Position numbers and translations under genes: made by a program
Shown here: positions 17,814 through 18,847 of the stretch, piece after piece
Layout of the letters: every line of letters starts with the position of its first letter
Position numbering within the stretch: the stretch's first letter is position 1
Notes under the pieces: generated by a model
Seen by the model: the letters and a program-made list of their open reading frames with translations, nothing else
What the model was told of the DNA's origin: nothing
Database searches by the model: none
Assembly (NCBI GenBank): GCA_027576995.1
Contig: JANBQC010000551.1
Location: 1-18,847 of the forward strand
Origin: Dimargaris cristalligena
Lineage: Eukaryota; Kickxellomycota; Dimargaritomycetes; Dimargaritales; Dimargaritaceae
Length of the DNA: 18,847 bases
Direction: 5' to 3'

Positions 17814-18140
17814 CTAAATGACACACGAGGCCGCGTCGAAACAGGAAAATAAAGTAAATCTAAGGTCTTGAATGGCAAGAAAATGGTTGAAGGAGCCACT
17901 GATGGGGAAGACAGCGTTCAGTCTCAGTCCGCGTTGTATTTGTAATGTCAGCCAGCTGTGGACCACCCACCAGCCAGTCCCTTTGGCCAACCAGACCAAG
18001 CCATATGAAGCCAATATACTATATGCCCTGAATTGACAATCCCGCGCTGGGAGTGTGTAGGTTGTGAATGTCAAAATCGGAGTTGCTGCCACGGCTAATT
18101 TTCGAAAGGTATAACCCCGCAGCGATTTCAACAGCGCCAT
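17814..18140 (-). CDS. Hypothetical protein, 108 aa, presequence-like N-terminus
   Basis: An ATG-to-TAG frame of 108 codons that I do not recognise. The N-terminus (MALLKSLRGYTFRKLAVAA) is basic, Leu-rich and free of acidic residues, as in a mitochondrial presequence. A moderately hydrophobic stretch, SILASYGLVWLAKGTGWWVVH, lies at about 42-62. It sits on the same strand as the ABC transporter and MED23, between them; its stop is only 75 nt upstream of the proposed MED23 ATG. Either MED23 has a very short promoter and leader, or this frame is part of the MED23 upstream region and not a gene. A first exon of a decayed gene is also possible. Confidence 0.3.
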   Translation of the reverse strand: MALLKSLRGYTFRKLAVAATPILTFTTYTLPARDCQFRAYSILASYGLVWLAKGTGWWVVHSWLTLQIQRGLRLNAVFPISGSFNHFLAIQDLRFTLFSCFDAASCVI

Positions 18141-18484
18141 CTACTCGACAGTTCTACTGATCAATTGTTGCAATGTTGGGAAAGCCTTGCCTGACCCTGT
18201 TTCTATACTGGTAATAGCATTATGCGTCACAAATTTATGAATACAAATGTATATGGGAGAGGTTCACCCAAAGATGTATACGGTAAATTGTATTAACTTA
18301 AAGAACCTGATTATTCCGTTAAAATACGAGCTCGCGAACATTTATTATTAGTCATAGTGTGTTTATGAATGAAAAATATTATAAATGGCTAAATCGAAGA
18401 GGGGTATTAGAAATAGGTATATATTAACAATATTGATACCCAAAAACCAATACTGGGGTAAACTATAGGAATGTGGATGTAAAG
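18141..18484. other. AT-rich intergenic region downstream of the ABC transporter
   Basis: No coding region is visible. The sequence is AT-rich, with a TATTATAAA-like stretch near 18378-18386, and should hold the 3'UTR and transcript end of the transporter. A 15-bp segment at 18244-18258 is an exact inverted match to 62-76 at the other end of the window. Confidence 0.45.
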
Positions 18485-18847
18485 TTAGGGATTAATCTCA
18501 TTATCCACTACGGCCAGCATTTTGATTTTATTGTCCGCCTGGGTTTTGGTCCACATTTCAGCGTAAATACCGCCCTTGGCCACTAGCTCACTATGCGTGC
18601 CAAGTTCGGCAACCTTGCCGTGGTCTAGGACAACGATTTGGTCAGCATCCATAATCGTTGAAATCCGGTGGGCAATAATCACCGTCGTGCGAGAGTCCTT
18701 GGAATTCCGAATATACTTCATGATGTCAGTCTCCATGGCGGTGTCCAGAGCGGCCGTGGCCTCATCCAGAAGCAATATGGGTGCTTTTTTGACCAGGGCC
18801 CGCGCAATTCCCATGCGCTGTAGTTCACCGCCGCTCATTTGTTTACC
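18485..18847 (-). CDS. ABC half-transporter, C-terminal end (partial)
   Basis: The last 120 residues of an ABC transporter nucleotide-binding domain; the gene continues off the right edge, so its start, membrane domain and Walker A are not visible. The signature motif is MSGGELQR (residues 4-11 of the fragment). Walker B is ILLLDEAT with the catalytic Glu29, the D-loop is AALD and the H-loop is His60 in IIAHR. The tail ELGTHSELVAKGGIYAEMW resembles the ABCB6/HMT1 and ABCB7/ATM1 half-transporters of vacuole and mitochondria, which end soon after this Trp. An MDR-type exporter is less likely because these usually have LSGGQ and lack the AEMW tail. ATM1 and HMT1 cannot be told apart from this piece. 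Confidence 0.9.
   Translation of the reverse strand, partial: GKQMSGGELQRMGIARALVKKAPILLLDEATAALDTAMETDIMKYIRNSKDSRTTVIIAHRISTIMDADQIVVLDHGKVAELGTHSELVAKGGIYAEMWTKTQADNKIKMLAVVDNEINP

Overview
The window looks like a nuclear chromosome segment from a fungus. Four genes are recognisable by family: cytochrome c peroxidase (CCP1), the tRNA wobble-uridine methyltransferase TRM9, the nuclear HtrA-like protease NMA111 and a Mediator subunit 23 (MED23) homologue. A truncated ABC transporter sits at the right edge. Spliceosomal introns with GTAAGT, GTATGT or GTAGGY donors, intergenic spaces rich in A and T, and NMA111 with its tandem-HtrA layout all point to a fungus. MED23 is absent from the classical ascomycete yeast Mediator, so I infer an early-diverging, non-Dikarya lineage (Zoopagomycota or Mucoromycota type). 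The sequence alone does not name the species.

Layout, left to right: 1-542 is AT-rich and holds only a tiny hydrophobic ORF. CCP1 lies on the minus strand (543-1658), with a convincing 5'UTR intron at 1660-1825. A 129-aa minus-strand ORF of unknown function (2327-2716) ends right beside a 41-nt inverted repeat. TRM9 is on the minus strand (3659-4858) and needs two introns to give a full-length 266-aa protein. A 2.2-kb stretch (4859-7095) separates TRM9 from the divergent NMA111 (plus strand, 7096-10818, intronless, 1240 aa). A 770-bp AT-rich space follows, where NMA111 and MED23 converge. MED23 (minus strand, 11589-17738) is modelled with two small 5' exons and one 5.6-kb exon, giving 1902 aa. 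An unidentified 108-aa minus-strand ORF lies at 17814-18140. The 3' end of an ABCB6/ABCB7-like half-transporter occupies 18485-18847.

The genes do not form a pathway. They are unrelated housekeeping genes: mitochondrial peroxide detoxification, tRNA modification, nuclear proteolysis, transcriptional coactivation and transport. I see no mobile element with recognisable proteins, no CRISPR, no tRNA or rRNA gene and no biosynthetic cluster. The most noteworthy content is the fungal MED23, with its unusual disordered insertions and hidden 5' exons. Several start positions given here were moved from non-ATG codons to the first supported ATG.
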